Assembly (NCBI GenBank): GCA_003020985.1
Contig: PXRM01000034.1
Coordinates: 1-38,625 of the forward strand
Reading direction: 5' to 3'
Source of the DNA: Halobacteriales archaeon QS_4_70_19
GTDB taxonomy: Archaea > Halobacteriota > Halobacteria > Halobacteriales > Haloarculaceae
DNA length: 38,625 nucleotides
Part shown: piece after piece, positions 17,304 through 24,850 of the stretch
Layout: the number at the start of each line of letters is the position of its first letter
Position numbering within the stretch: the stretch's first letter is position 1
Notes under the pieces: model-generated
The model's database searches: none
What the model was told of the DNA's origin: nothing
Seen by the model: only the letters and a program-made list of their open reading frames with translations
Made by a program: the position numbers and the translations under genes

Positions 17304-17753
17304 TCAACTGCCCGCTCGTCGCGTCACGACGCCCCGCCCCCACCGGACCGCGACACCGCCACCGAACGCAAGCGCGCCGAGCAGCACCGCGAACGGCATC
17401 CAGAACTCCCATGAGCCACTACCGCCGAACGAGAGGATCAGCGCGACGGGCGCGCCGCGCTCCTCGTAGGCGAACAGCCACGCGTAGTAGGTAAGCCGCC
17501 CCAGCACCGGCCCGAGCACGAGCGCGGCGCTCACGACGAGCCCGCTGTTCCGGTAGGCCCACCACCCCGCCAGCGTGACCCCGGCGAGCACCCCACCCGG
17601 TTCGAGGACGGCCCCCAGCCCCGGCATCGCGGGGAGTTCCCCCAGGAACGAGCCGCCCAGCACGAGGGCGTACAGCCCCGTCGCGACCGTGGCGCCCTCG
17701 AGCGACCGGACGCGGTCGACGCCGACGATCGCGGCACGGAGGTCGACCTCCAT
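17304..17753 (-). CDS. hypothetical four-helix membrane protein
   Basis: The 149-residue protein begins MEVDLRAAIVGVDRVRSLEG. It has four hydrophobic segments, about residues 20-40, 48-68, 72-95 and 112-135, and an Arg-rich C-terminus on the presumed cytoplasmic side. I do not recognise a family. It points the same way as leuD and leuB but has its own AT-rich upstream region (17754-17900) and is probably not part of leucine synthesis. Confidence 0.65.
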   Translation of the reverse strand: MEVDLRAAIVGVDRVRSLEGATVATGLYALVLGGSFLGELPAMPGLGAVLEPGGVLAGVTLAGWWAYRNSGLVVSAALVLGPVLGRLTYYAWLFAYEERGAPVALILSFGGSGSWEFWMPFAVLLGALAFGGGVAVRWGRGVVTRRAGS

Positions 17754-17916
17754 GCAGGGGACCGCTCCCGCCGGCAGAATAATCCTGACGGTAGTTCAAA
17801 CAACCGTCGTGCGAGGCGCATAACGGATATAAGTGCCAGGCAAATATTTTGTATCGACTACTGGACGCAGAACCAGGCAGTTCGAGGAGAGCTAGCGCGG
17901 AAACGGGGAACGAGCC

Positions 17917-18639
17917 TCAGTCGCTCCCGACGTACGGCAGGTCCGCGGCCGTCTCGGCGATGGCCTGCTCGTTGGCCTTCATCAGCGCGGTCGTGTCCCA
18001 GATGCCGTCGACCAGCGCCTTCCGCTGGGCGTCGTCGACGGAGACGCCGATCTCCTGGCCGCCGTAGGCGACCGTCTCGGCGGCCACGTCGACCTCGATC
18101 TCCCCGTCGGGGTTGTCGTCGACCCACTGCTGCAGGTCGTCGATCGTCTCGTGATCCGCCGTGACTGTGGGGATGCCGAGCGCGAGGCAGTTGCCCGCGA
18201 AGATCTCGGCGAAGCCCTCGCCGATGAGCGCGTCGATGCCCCAGCGCATCAGCGCCTGCGGGGCGTGCTCCCGGGAGGAACCACAGCCGAAGTTGTTGTT
18301 GACCACCATGACGTTCGCGTCCTGGAACCGCTCCTCGTTCATGGGGTGGTCCTTCTCGTTGTCGGCGTCTACGACGGCTTCGCCGTCTTCTCGTGGGCTT
18401 TGCCCGCTCGAACGGTCCGAGGCGCTTCGCGCCTCGCTATCTTCTCTCTGCGACTCCTCCGGAGTCGCGCTGTCGAACCGCTGGTCGAAGAAGGAAAACT
18501 GGCCCAGGCCGTCGAACGTGACGACCTTCATGAACCGCGCGGGGATGATCTGGTCGGTGTCGATGTCGTTCCCGCGGATGGGGATGCCGGTCCCCTCGAC
18601 GTGGTCGACCTCGGGGATCTCCTCGGTGGGGTCGCTCAT
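17917..18639 (-). CDS. leuD: 3-isopropylmalate dehydratase small subunit with palindromic insert
   Basis: LeuD is the swivel-domain subunit that, with LeuC, isomerises 2- to 3-isopropylmalate. Hallmarks are GNDIDTDQIIPARFMK, NNNFGCGSSREHAPQALMRW, FAEIFAGNCLALGIPTV and a C-terminal GIWDTTALMKAN. At 240 residues it is about 35-40 longer than typical. Between FDQRFD and NEKDHPMNEERF, where relatives have a few residues, it carries a Ser/Arg/Glu-rich stretch (SQREDSEARSASDRSSGQSP and on). That stretch is encoded by four back-to-back hairpins (18373-18468) and is in frame. It lies in a surface loop before the conserved domain, so activity may be kept. The start overlaps the end of the leuC-leuD linker ORF (ATGA). 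Confidence 0.92.
   Translation of the reverse strand: MSDPTEEIPEVDHVEGTGIPIRGNDIDTDQIIPARFMKVVTFDGLGQFSFFDQRFDSATPEESQREDSEARSASDRSSGQSPREDGEAVVDADNEKDHPMNEERFQDANVMVVNNNFGCGSSREHAPQALMRWGIDALIGEGFAEIFAGNCLALGIPTVTADHETIDDLQQWVDDNPDGEIEVDVAAETVAYGGQEIGVSVDDAQRKALVDGIWDTTALMKANEQAIAETAADLPYVGSD
18366..18475. repeat. array of four 3-nt-loop hairpins inside leuD
   Basis: Plus-strand hairpins are GACGGC-TTC-GCCGTC (18373-18387), GTGGGC-TTT-GCCCGC (18393-18407, one mismatch), GAGGCGC-TTC-GCGCCTC (18419-18435, 8 bp with flanks) and GCGACTCC-TCC-GGAGTCGC (18450-18468). Total insertion length is compatible with a multiple of three, because the LeuD frame stays open on both sides. Confidence 0.8.
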
Positions 18640-18803
18640 GCGACCACCTCCAGCGCGTCGCGCTGTCGGGGTCGCATGGGGCGCTCACGGGTCGCTCCGC
18701 TCCCCGTCTGCTCGCGGGCCATCGGCCCGCTCGCGTGGTCCGAGGGACGCATCGCGTCCGTCGCTATTCGCCTGTCCGAGACGCGTAGCGTCTCGCTTCT
18801 CAT
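18636..18803 (-). CDS. 55-codon hairpin-encoded ORF bridging leuC and leuD
   Basis: The ORF starts at an ATG overlapping the leuC stop (ATGA) and stops with TGA overlapping the leuD ATG, so all three frames are chained. The product ([20 protein letters not shown] and on, ending LEVVA) is Arg/Ser/Ala-rich and resembles no fold. It is encoded almost entirely by hairpins: GAGACGC/GCGTCTC (18778-18794), GGACGC/GCGTCC (18745-18759), GCGGGCC/GGCCCGC (18714-18730) and CAGCGC/GCGCTG (18651-18665), all with 3-nt loops. It may be a real translated linker that keeps leuC and leuD coupled, or simply an inserted element that stays open. Confidence 0.5.
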   Translation of the reverse strand: MRSETLRVSDRRIATDAMRPSDHASGPMAREQTGSGATRERPMRPRQRDALEVVA

Positions 18804-20221
18804 GCCGGCTGCACCTCTTTCAGGTCGCGCACGTCGGTCACCTCGCCCGTGATGGCCGCGGCGGCCACCATCCGGGGGTTCATCAGGACGGTCCGTCCGT
18901 CCTTGCTGCCCTGCCGGCCGACGAAGTTGCGGTTGGAGGAGGAGGCACACGCCTCGTCACCCTCGAGCTGGTCCTCGTTCATGCCGAGACACATCGAGCA
19001 GCCCGCGTTCCGCCAGTCGAAGCCGGCCTCGCGGAAGATATCCGCGAGCCCCTCCTCCTCGGCGGCGCGCTGGACGCGCTGGCTGCCGGGGACGACGAAC
19101 GCGCGGACGTCGTCGGCGACCTGTCGGTCCTTCACGATGCGGGCAGCCCGGCGCAGGTCCGGGAGCCGCGCGTTCGTACAGGAGCCCAGAAAGGCGACGT
19201 CGACGTCGTACCCCTCCATCGTCTCGCCGGGCTCGACGCGCATGTGCTTCTGGGCGCGCCGGGCCGTGTCCTGCTTGTCCCCGGGCAGGTCCTCCGGCGC
19301 CGGGATGGGGTCGTGGATGCCGACGCCCTGTCCGGGGGTGGTCCCCCAGGTGACGACGGGGTCCAGCTCCGAGGCGTCGATGGTGACGACGTCGTCGTAC
19401 TCCGCATCGTCGTCGCTCCGGATGGACTCCCAGTACGGCTTCAGCTCGTCGAACTCCCCGGGGTTCGCCCGGAAGTAGTCCGTCCCCTCCAGCCACTCGT
19501 AGGTGGTCTCGTCCGGGTTGACGTAGCCCGCGCGGGCGCCACCCTCGATGGACATGTTGCAGATGGACATTCGGCCCTCCATGTCCAGGTTCTCGATGGC
19601 CTCGCCGGCGTACTCGTAGACGTAGCCGACGCCGCCCTCCGTCCCGAGCCGGCGGATGATCTCCAGGACGATGTCCTTGGCCTCGACGCCCTCGCCGAGT
19701 TCGCCGTCGACCTGGATCTTGCGGACCTTCTGCTTCTCCATCGCGACCGTCTGGGTCGCGAGCACGTCTCGAATCTGCGAGGTCCCGATGCCGAACGCCA
19801 GTGCGCCGAACGCGCCGTGCGTCGAGGTGTGGGAGTCCCCACAGACGATGGTCCTGCCGGGCTGGGTGATGCCCTGCTCCGGCCCGATGACGTGGACGAT
19901 GCCCTGGTTGCCCGTCGTGGGGTCGTCGAACTGGATGCCCGCATCGCGGACGTTCTCCTCCCGTTCGGCCATCATCTCCTCGGCGGCGTCGTCGCTGTAC
20001 GGGCGCGACTGGTCCGCCGTCGGGACGATGTGGTCGACCGTGGCGTGGGTCAGGTCCGGCCGCGCGACCTCCAGGTCCCGCTCCCGGAGCATGCCGAACG
20101 CCTGCGGGCTCGTCACCTCGTGGATGAGGTGGAGACCGACGAACAGCTGGTCCTGCCCGTTCGGCAGGGTCGTGACCCTGTGGCGGTCCCAGACCTTGTC
20201 GTAGAGCGTCCCCTGGCTCAT
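18800..20221 (-). CDS. leuC: 3-isopropylmalate dehydratase large subunit
   Basis: This 473-residue, full-length bacterial-type LeuC begins [20 protein letters not shown] and continues [17 protein letters not shown]. Aconitase-family 4Fe-4S ligands are visible in [13 protein letters not shown] and [11 protein letters not shown], and the substrate motif in [23 protein letters not shown]. It forms the heterodimer with LeuD. The start overlaps the preceding gene's stop (ATGA), and its stop overlaps the linker ORF before leuD, indicating one translationally coupled operon. Confidence 0.97.
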   Translation of the reverse strand: MSQGTLYDKVWDRHRVTTLPNGQDQLFVGLHLIHEVTSPQAFGMLRERDLEVARPDLTHATVDHIVPTADQSRPYSDDAAEEMMAEREENVRDAGIQFDDPTTGNQGIVHVIGPEQGITQPGRTIVCGDSHTSTHGAFGALAFGIGTSQIRDVLATQTVAMEKQKVRKIQVDGELGEGVEAKDIVLEIIRRLGTEGGVGYVYEYAGEAIENLDMEGRMSICNMSIEGGARAGYVNPDETTYEWLEGTDYFRANPGEFDELKPYWESIRSDDDAEYDDVVTIDASELDPVVTWGTTPGQGVGIHDPIPAPEDLPGDKQDTARRAQKHMRVEPGETMEGYDVDVAFLGSCTNARLPDLRRAARIVKDRQVADDVRAFVVPGSQRVQRAAEEEGLADIFREAGFDWRNAGCSMCLGMNEDQLEGDEACASSSNRNFVGRQGSKDGRTVLMNPRMVAAAAITGEVTDVRDLKEVQPA

Positions 20222-20592
20222 CTATTCTCCTCGCGGCCCTCGTGGCCGCGCTCGTACACCGCGTTGGTTCCCTCGGTGTCGCCGGGCGGCGTGTGCGCCA
20301 CGTCCTTCAGTTCCTCGGGCTCGGCCTCGCCGCCGTCGGTGGCGGGCTCGCCATCGGCGGTCGCGTCGGCGTTGGCCTCGCGTTCGGGGTCGCTGCCCCC
20401 GTCCGCGGCGATGGTGCGGCCACGGTCGTACGTCTGCGTGGCACCGAACGCCTCGTTCGTGAAGGGGTTCGTGTGGCTCAGCTCGCCCAGCGTCTTCGGT
20501 GCGGTTTCGTCCTCGCGGGCGTGGCCCGCTGCGGTTTCGTCCTCGCGGGCGTGGCCCGCTGTGGTCTCGTCGGTGGGTGTGTCCTCTGTCAT
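20218..20592 (-). CDS. small acidic protein conserved between ilvC and leuC
   Basis: The 124-residue acidic, disordered-looking protein carries the short motifs [20 protein letters not shown] and [20 protein letters not shown]. In other haloarchaea, as I recall, a protein with these paired motifs occupies the same place in the ilv-leu cluster; its function is unknown, and it could be a small adaptor or regulator. The N-terminus contains a duplicated decapeptide ([10 protein letters not shown] twice) produced by a perfect 30-bp tandem repeat with a hairpin in each copy. It overlaps the leuC start by 4 nt and begins 6 nt after the ilvC stop. Confidence 0.8.
   Translation of the reverse strand: MTEDTPTDETTAGHAREDETAAGHAREDETAPKTLGELSHTNPFTNEAFGATQTYDRGRTIAADGGSDPEREANADATADGEPATDGGEAEPEELKDVAHTPPGDTEGTNAVYERGHEGREENR
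20501..20560. repeat. perfect 30-bp tandem duplication with hairpin cores
   Basis: Two identical copies (20501-20530 and 20531-20560) each contain GCGGGC-GTG-GCCCGC. The unit adds 10 in-frame codons to the small gene before leuC. The core is the one shared with the nrdJ, leuD and leuC-leuD elements. Confidence 0.9.
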
Positions 20593-20598
20593 TGGTGT

Positions 20599-21660
20599 CT
20601 AGTCGTCCGCGGGTGTCTCGGCTGTCTCCTCCTCGGTGTCCTCGCTCCACGCGAACAGCGCGCGGAGGTTCTCGCCGACCTCCTCGATCTCGTGGGTCTT
20701 CTCGGCGTGTCGGAGCTGCGTGTAGGAGGGGCGGTTCGCCTGGTTCTCGTTGATCCACTCGCGAGCGAAGGTGCCGTCCTGGACCGCCTCCAGGACCGCC
20801 TCCATGTTCTCGCGGGCGTGCTCGTCGACGACCACGTCGCCGCGCGTGAGGCCGCCGTACTCGGCGGTGTCGGAGACCGAATCCCACATCCCGCCGAGCC
20901 CGTCCTCGTACAGCAGGTCGACGATGAGCTTCAGCTCGTTCAGGCACTCGAAGTAGGCCATCTCCGGCGAGTAGCCGTCGTCGACGAGCGTCTCGTACCC
21001 CTGCTTGACCAGGGAGGTGACGCCGCCACAGAGGACGGCCTGCTCGCCGAACAGGTCGGTCTCCGTCTCCTCGCGAAACGAGGTCTCGACGACACCCGCG
21101 CGGGTGCAGCCGATGGCCTTCGCGTACGCGAGCCCCAGGTCGTGGGCGTCCCCGGTCGCGTCCCGGTAGACGGCCAGCAGCCCGGGGGTCCCCTCGTCGT
21201 TCTCGTAGTTCCGCCGGACGAGGTGCCCCGGGGACTTCGGGGCGACCATCGTCACGTTGACCTCCTCCTTGGGCTCGATCTGGCCGTAGTGGACGTTGAA
21301 CCCGTGGGCGAACTGGAGGGTGTCACCCGGCTCCAGCTCGTCCTCGATCTCCGCGTAGACGGCGGGCTGGACCGTGTCCGGGACCAGCACGCTCACCACC
21401 TGGGCCTCGCTGGCGGCGTTCTTCGGCGTCATCACGCGCAGCCCCTCGGCCTCGGCGGCCCCGCGGGAACTGGACGATTTCCGCAGCCCGACCATCACGT
21501 CGATACCCGACTCGTGCAGGTTGAGCGCGTGGGCGTGGCCCTGGCTCCCGTAGCCCAGCACGGCGACCGTCTTCTCGGCCAGCACGCCGAGGTCGGCGTC
21601 GTCGTCGTCGTAGACCGTCGTCGTGAACTCCTCGTCGTCCGGGGTCTCGTCGGTGCTCAT
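20599..21660 (-). CDS. ilvC: ketol-acid reductoisomerase
   Basis: The enzyme converts acetolactate or acetohydroxybutyrate to the dihydroxy acids of the valine and isoleucine pathways. At 353 residues it is class I (short) with a Rossmann motif [16 protein letters not shown] and a Ser-rich cofactor loop ([11 protein letters not shown]) typical of NADPH enzymes. The knotted C-terminal domain has [10 protein letters not shown] and [15 protein letters not shown], with the Mg-binding acidic residues. Haloarchaeal acidic tails are present at both ends. The start overlaps the ilvN stop (ATGA). Confidence 0.97.
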   Translation of the reverse strand: MSTDETPDDEEFTTTVYDDDDADLGVLAEKTVAVLGYGSQGHAHALNLHESGIDVMVGLRKSSSSRGAAEAEGLRVMTPKNAASEAQVVSVLVPDTVQPAVYAEIEDELEPGDTLQFAHGFNVHYGQIEPKEEVNVTMVAPKSPGHLVRRNYENDEGTPGLLAVYRDATGDAHDLGLAYAKAIGCTRAGVVETSFREETETDLFGEQAVLCGGVTSLVKQGYETLVDDGYSPEMAYFECLNELKLIVDLLYEDGLGGMWDSVSDTAEYGGLTRGDVVVDEHARENMEAVLEAVQDGTFAREWINENQANRPSYTQLRHAEKTHEIEEVGENLRALFAWSEDTEEETAETPADD

Positions 21661-22604
21661 TCGTCTCCCTCCTCGGGACCGGTCCCTTCGGTGCTCGCGG
21701 TCCCGTCAGTATTCGCCTCCGTCGACGCCGCGTCGCGCTCGTTCGCGGGCGCCGAGACGGGCGAGGAGCGGTTGGCCGGCGCGTCCACGGCGGCCTCCCG
21801 GTTGGCCGGCGCCGTGACGGCGGGCCGGTCGTACTCCGGGTCCGGGGCGTCGGCGTCGTTCGCCGGCGCGGTCACCGCGGGCTCGTCGGCGTCCGTGCCG
21901 GACGAGGGCCGGGCGGTGTGCCCGTCGCCACTCCCGTCCGTGACGGCGATGGCGTCGTTGGGGGCGGTGGCCGTCTCGCCGCGGGCGAGCGCGGCCTGCC
22001 CCGTCCGGGCGATCTCCCGGATGCCGAACTGCTCGTAGGCGTCGATGGCGTCGTCGATCTTCCCCTCGTCGCCGGTGATCTGGACCGTGATGGTCCGGGG
22101 ACCGGCGTCGAGCGTAGTGCCGTCGTACATCCCCGTGATGGCGTGGACCTTGTCCGGCTCCTCGCCGTTCACCTTCAGCAGCACCAGCTCGCGGGTGACC
22201 GGCTGGCCGTCCAGTTCCCGGGCGCTCACGACCGGGACGAGCTTGCTCAGCTGCTTCTCGATCTGGTCGACGTTCGGGTCCGGCTCCTCGACGACGATGG
22301 TGATGCGGGAGTAGTCGTCCTCCTGCGTGGGGCCGACCGTCAGCGACTCGATGTTGAACTGACGCCGGCTGAACAGGCCCGACACCCGCGACAGCACGCC
22401 GGGCTCGTTCTCCACCAGCGCCGTGATGACGGTCCGCCGGGGGTCGTGCTCGGCCTCCGCCTCGGGGTCGATGCGGATACCCTGGGCGTTCCGTCGGCCG
22501 GTCGGCCGCATCCGCTCCTCCGGCTCCGGGCCGCGCAGGCCGCCCTTCCGGTCCTCGGCCTCGCGCTCCGCGCGGGCCCGGGACTCGATCTCCTCGCCGC
22601 TCAT
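21657..22604 (-). CDS. ilvN: acetolactate synthase small (regulatory) subunit with repeat tail
   Basis: The 315-residue protein has a charged N-terminal extension (residues 1-55), then ACT domain [31 protein letters not shown], and the ALS_ss C-terminal domain ([11 protein letters not shown] to [16 protein letters not shown]). This subunit binds IlvB and confers valine feedback. About 100 extra residues at the C-terminus are low complexity with five APAN units (TAPAND, TAPANR, DAPANR, SAPANE and similar) and DNA-level GCCGGCG repeats; relatives typically end soon after the ALS_ss domain. Start ATG overlaps the ilvB stop, and its stop overlaps the ilvC start, so the three are translationally coupled. 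Confidence 0.93.
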   Translation of the reverse strand: MSGEEIESRARAEREAEDRKGGLRGPEPEERMRPTGRRNAQGIRIDPEAEAEHDPRRTVITALVENEPGVLSRVSGLFSRRQFNIESLTVGPTQEDDYSRITIVVEEPDPNVDQIEKQLSKLVPVVSARELDGQPVTRELVLLKVNGEEPDKVHAITGMYDGTTLDAGPRTITVQITGDEGKIDDAIDAYEQFGIREIARTGQAALARGETATAPNDAIAVTDGSGDGHTARPSSGTDADEPAVTAPANDADAPDPEYDRPAVTAPANREAAVDAPANRSSPVSAPANERDAASTEANTDGTASTEGTGPEEGDE

Positions 22605-24382
22605 AGCTGGTCCTCCGACAGCGCGAACTGTCCGTTGTCGCCGCCGCTCGGGACCATCGGGTAGACGTTCTCCTCGGGGTCGATGTGGACGTCGACGACG
22701 CTCGGGCCGTCGTACGCCAGCGAGTCCTCGACCACGTCGGGGAGTTCCTCGTACGTGTCCACGCGGAACCCCTTCGCGCCGAACGCCTCGGCCAGGGTGT
22801 CGAACTCCGGCACCCACGGGTACTCCGAGGCCATCCGGCGGTGCTCGAAGAACGCGTCCTGCCACTGCCGGACCATCCCGACCGCGGCGTTGTTCAGGAC
22901 GACGACCGTGATGTCGAGGTCCTCGCGCACCGCGACGGACAGCGCCTGCAGCGTCATCAGGAAGGAGCCGTCGCCGTCGAAGCAGACCACGTCCTGCCCC
23001 TCGGCGGCGGCCAGGCGAGCGCCGATGGCCGACGGGAGCCCGTAGCCCATCGTCCCCAGCCCGTGACTGGAGACCCAGGTCCGGGGCTCCGTGAACGTCC
23101 AGTACTGGCAGGCCCACATCTGGTGCTGGCCGACGCCCGTCGTGACGATCGTGTCGTCGTCCGTCGCGGTGTCGTAGGCCTCGACGACGAACTGCGGCTT
23201 GACCGGCTCGTCCTCCGGCGCCGAGTAGTCCATCGGGTACTCCGTCTTCCACTGCTTGCAGGTGTCGCGCCACGCCGCGCAGTCGGGCACGGTCGGCATC
23301 GCCCCGTGCATCTGGGTGATGACCTCGGCGGCGTCACCCAGCAGCGCGCGGTCGGCCTCGACGTTCTTGCTGATCTCCGCGGGGTCGATGTCCGCGTGGA
23401 TGATCTCCGCGTCGGGCGCGAACGTCTCGACGCCGCCGGTCAGGCGGTCGTCGAACCGGGTCCCGACCGCGAACATGCAGTCCGTGTTCGTGATGGCCAT
23501 GTTCGCGTAGCCCGTGCCGTGCATCCCGGCCCACTCCAGCGACAGGTCGTGGTCCTCCGGGAACGCGCCGATGGCCGGCATCGTCGTGATGACCGGGATC
23601 TCGTGCTCCATGGCGAACTCCCGGAGCTCCTCGCTGGCGTCGGCCTTGATGACGCCGCCGCCCGCCAGGACGACGGGTCGGTCCGCGCTCGCGAGCGCGT
23701 CCGCCGCGTCGCGCACGGACTCGGGGTCGGCGCGCTCCGGCGGGTCGTACGTCTGCGGCGTCTGCGGGGCGCCCGGCCGGCGCTCCGTCTCCCCCTTGGT
23801 GACGTCCTTCGGCAGGTCGACCAGCGTCGGGCCCTGGCGGCCCTCCGCGGCCAGCGCGAACGCCTCGCTCACGTCGTCGCCCACCTCGTCCGGGCTGGAC
23901 GCGAACGTGTTCTCCTTCGTGATGGGACGGGTGACGCCGATGGTGTCGGTCTCCTGGAAGGCGTCGCTCCCGACGAAGTCGGTGGGGACCTGGCCCGTCA
24001 GCGCGACGACGGGGTCAGAGTCCATGTTCGAGTCCGCGAGGCCGGTGACGAGGTTGGTCGCCCCCGGCCCGGAGGTAGCCATGCAGACGCCGGGCTCGCC
24101 CGACACGATACCGTACGCGTCGGCCGCGTGTGCGGCACCCTGCTCGTGGGCCATCGTGATGTGGGTCATCTCCGAGTCGTACAGCGCGTCGTAGACCGGC
24201 ATGATGGCCCCGCCCTGCACGCCGAACAGATACTCGACGCCGGCGTTCTCCATCGCCCGGACGACCGTCTCGGCGCCGGTTACGGCGCCGCGCTCGTCGG
24301 CCGTCGTGTCGGTCTCCGCCTCGTCGGGCGTCGCCTCCGTCTCCGTCGTCGGCGACACGGGCTTCGGCTGCTCCTTGCTCAT
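22601..24382 (-). CDS. ilvB: acetolactate synthase large (catalytic) subunit
   Basis: The 593-residue thiamine-diphosphate enzyme is the first common step of valine, leucine and isoleucine synthesis. After an acidic leader of 30 residues it has GAETVVRAMENAGVEYLFGV with catalytic Glu in MAHEQGAAHAADAY, the FAD/central domain, and the ThDP motif GDGSFLMTLQAL with NNAAVGMVRQWQD. Length and motifs are complete. Upstream lie a small ORF overlapping its start (ATGA), a palindrome, and a candidate attenuator leader peptide, so the gene may be regulated after initiation. Confidence 0.97.
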   Translation of the reverse strand: MSKEQPKPVSPTTETEATPDEAETDTTADERGAVTGAETVVRAMENAGVEYLFGVQGGAIMPVYDALYDSEMTHITMAHEQGAAHAADAYGIVSGEPGVCMATSGPGATNLVTGLADSNMDSDPVVALTGQVPTDFVGSDAFQETDTIGVTRPITKENTFASSPDEVGDDVSEAFALAAEGRQGPTLVDLPKDVTKGETERRPGAPQTPQTYDPPERADPESVRDAADALASADRPVVLAGGGVIKADASEELREFAMEHEIPVITTMPAIGAFPEDHDLSLEWAGMHGTGYANMAITNTDCMFAVGTRFDDRLTGGVETFAPDAEIIHADIDPAEISKNVEADRALLGDAAEVITQMHGAMPTVPDCAAWRDTCKQWKTEYPMDYSAPEDEPVKPQFVVEAYDTATDDDTIVTTGVGQHQMWACQYWTFTEPRTWVSSHGLGTMGYGLPSAIGARLAAAEGQDVVCFDGDGSFLMTLQALSVAVREDLDITVVVLNNAAVGMVRQWQDAFFEHRRMASEYPWVPEFDTLAEAFGAKGFRVDTYEELPDVVEDSLAYDGPSVVDVHIDPEENVYPMVPSGGDNGQFALSEDQL

Positions 24383-24435
24383 GGTCGATACCTCCGTCGG
24401 TCGGGTGTATGCGGACGGTCGTTTTCGTCGTACAT
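24379..24435 (-). CDS. 18-codon ORF overlapping the ilvB start
   Basis: MYDENDRPHTPDRRRYRP ends in TGA that overlaps the ilvB ATG. An in-frame upstream ATG at 24462 would add nine residues (MREITEKHT). The ATGA overlap is the same style as every other junction in this operon, so it may be translated and couple leader to ilvB. No homology is recognised. Confidence 0.4.
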   Translation of the reverse strand: MYDENDRPHTPDRRRYRP

Positions 24436-24462
24436 GGTGTGTTTCTCCGTTATTTCTCGCAT

Positions 24463-24480
24463 AACACGCGAACGCGTGTT
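24463..24480. promoter_or_regulatory. perfect palindrome in the ilvB leader
   Basis: AACACGCG-AA-CGCGTGTT is an 8-bp inverted repeat about 80 bp ahead of the ilvB start. In RNA it forms a stable hairpin between the leader ORF and ilvB; in DNA it could be an operator. Minus-strand bases after it are only mildly A-rich, with no U tract. Confidence 0.5.
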
Positions 24481-24527
24481 ACTGGTCGTGAACTGTGGCG
24501 GCGTCGTGGAAACGTGTGGTGTCGGGG

Positions 24528-24623
24528 CTAGGCAGCCCCTACGATACCGAGAAGCGCGAGAAGGCGGCGCACGGCCGCGTCGCTGGTGCGGGGGCGACCG
24601 CCCAGTGCGACGCGCCGTGTCAT
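24528..24623 (-). CDS. candidate ilv leader peptide (attenuator)
   Basis: The 31-codon ORF begins MTRRVALGGRPRTSD and ends LLALLGIVGAA. Seven of its last 11 residues are Leu, Ile, Val or Ala precursors or products of the downstream pathway's substrates, and it uses CTT and GTA codons that are scarce in neighbouring genes. The stop codon lies inside the hairpin GGGGCT-GCCT-AGCCCC (24524-24539). A TTTTA box (24651-24655) sits 32 nt ahead of the ATG, so translation would start at or very near the mRNA 5' end. The layout matches bacterial ilv leader peptides, but the mechanism in an archaeon is inference. Confidence 0.55.
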   Translation of the reverse strand: MTRRVALGGRPRTSDAAVRRLLALLGIVGAA

Positions 24624-24650
24624 CACGTCGTGGGTACTGCGCCGCTCCGG

Positions 24651-24655
24651 TAAAA
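24651..24655 (-). promoter_or_regulatory. TATA-like box of ilvB leader transcript
   Basis: TTTTA on the minus strand within CGTTTTACC, 32 nt before the leader ATG. Spacing suits an archaeal promoter with a nearly leaderless transcript. Confidence 0.45.
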
Positions 24656-24737
24656 CGCTGTCGTGTCGAGCGTCGAGCGGCCGTCACGGGGGGAACCCCG
24701 ACGAGCCCGAGCGTGGCACACTGTCGACGTGCGGCTC

Positions 24738-24785
24738 GGCGGCTCGTGGGCCGGCAACCGGCAGCCCACCGACTCGCGAGCCGCC
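24738..24785. terminator. long hairpin between leuA and the ilvB leader
   Basis: GGCGGCTCG (24738-24746) pairs with CGAGCCGCC (24777-24785), GTGGGC with GCCCAC and GCCGG with CCGGC, giving one long stem-loop with small bulges. It lies about 65 bp after the leuA stop and before the ilvB leader promoter, so it probably ends leuA transcription. No U tract is evident. Confidence 0.45.
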
Positions 24786-24850
24786 GGCTCGCGGACCGCC
24801 GTTCAGGTACCGCTACCTCGCTTCGAGCGACCGGACGGGAGGGCATGGGC

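Noticed and set aside
18161-20602. An 813-residue plus-strand frame opposite leuC and leuD
   Set aside because: Antisense shadow of conserved genes; no independent signal.
24379-24846. A 155-residue minus-strand frame covering the whole ilvB upstream region
   Set aside because: Arg-rich shadow composition and no recognisable motif; only the short distal part overlapping ilvB is kept as a weak candidate.
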